Below are positions 18,063 to 18,086 of a stretch of 18,086 bases of DNA, piece after piece; position 1 is the first letter of the stretch, and every line of letters starts with the position of its first letter. The notes below the pieces were generated by a model. That model did no database searches and was not told the origin of the DNA. It was given only the letters and a program-made list of their open reading frames with translations. Made by a program: the position numbers and the translations under genes. Source of the DNA: Podila epigama (Eukaryota; Mortierellomycota; Mortierellomycetes; Mortierellales; Mortierellaceae); assembly GCA_015679605.1 (NCBI GenBank), contig JAAAVE010000199.1:8422-26507 (forward strand), read 5' to 3'.

Positions 18063-18086
18063 CTACGAGGTAAAAAAAAAAACAAA

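Overview
The window looks like nuclear DNA from a filamentous, probably early-diverging (Mucoromycota-like) fungus. This clade guess rests on general character only: eight eukaryotic genes, at least 22 spliceosomal introns (most 95-210 nt, with GTAAGT/GTATGT-type donors and short TAG/CAG acceptors), long A/T homopolymers, fungal-type enzymes (a Sct1/Gpt2-like acyltransferase, an Esa1 acetyltransferase, a Yke4-like zinc transporter) and a metazoan-like long form of the COMPASS subunit Shg1. No search could be run. Exon borders come from reading splice sites and checking that joined frames rebuild known domains.

Layout. 1-2621 (minus): a one-RRM SR splicing factor in seven exons, including a 15-nt microexon and an oversized 918-nt intron. 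2747-5829 (minus): a Shg1/BOD1 protein with a tail of about 900 disordered residues. 5830-6837: a divergent promoter region. 6838-8333 (plus): a hexokinase-family sugar kinase with an atypical sugar-binding loop. 8825-10381 (plus): an intronless Esa1/Tip60 MYST histone acetyltransferase. 10653-12684 (plus): Dus2 tRNA-dihydrouridine synthase in seven exons. 12999-13930 (minus): Naa20, catalytic subunit of NatB, in four exons. 14193-15572 (minus): an intronless KE4/ZIP7-type zinc transporter. 16054 to the right edge (minus): the 3' part of a glycerol-3-phosphate/dihydroxyacetone-phosphate acyltransferase.

These are core cellular genes: splicing, chromatin, sugar phosphorylation, tRNA modification, N-terminal acetylation, zinc homeostasis and glycerolipid synthesis. 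They do not form an obvious pathway cluster. I see no mobile element, CRISPR array, tRNA, rRNA or horizontally acquired island.

The most unusual signals are in the SR gene. Its 918-nt intron holds 343 nt with no stop trinucleotide in any frame on the gene strand, against 18 on the other strand, next to a purine-rich, enhancer-like stretch. Its RS domain also has a second fully open frame, reachable through a stronger alternative 5' splice site. Other points are the variant sugar loop of the hexokinase, a possible very short box C/D-like RNA in a Dus2 intron, and several simple repeats at splice or start sites.
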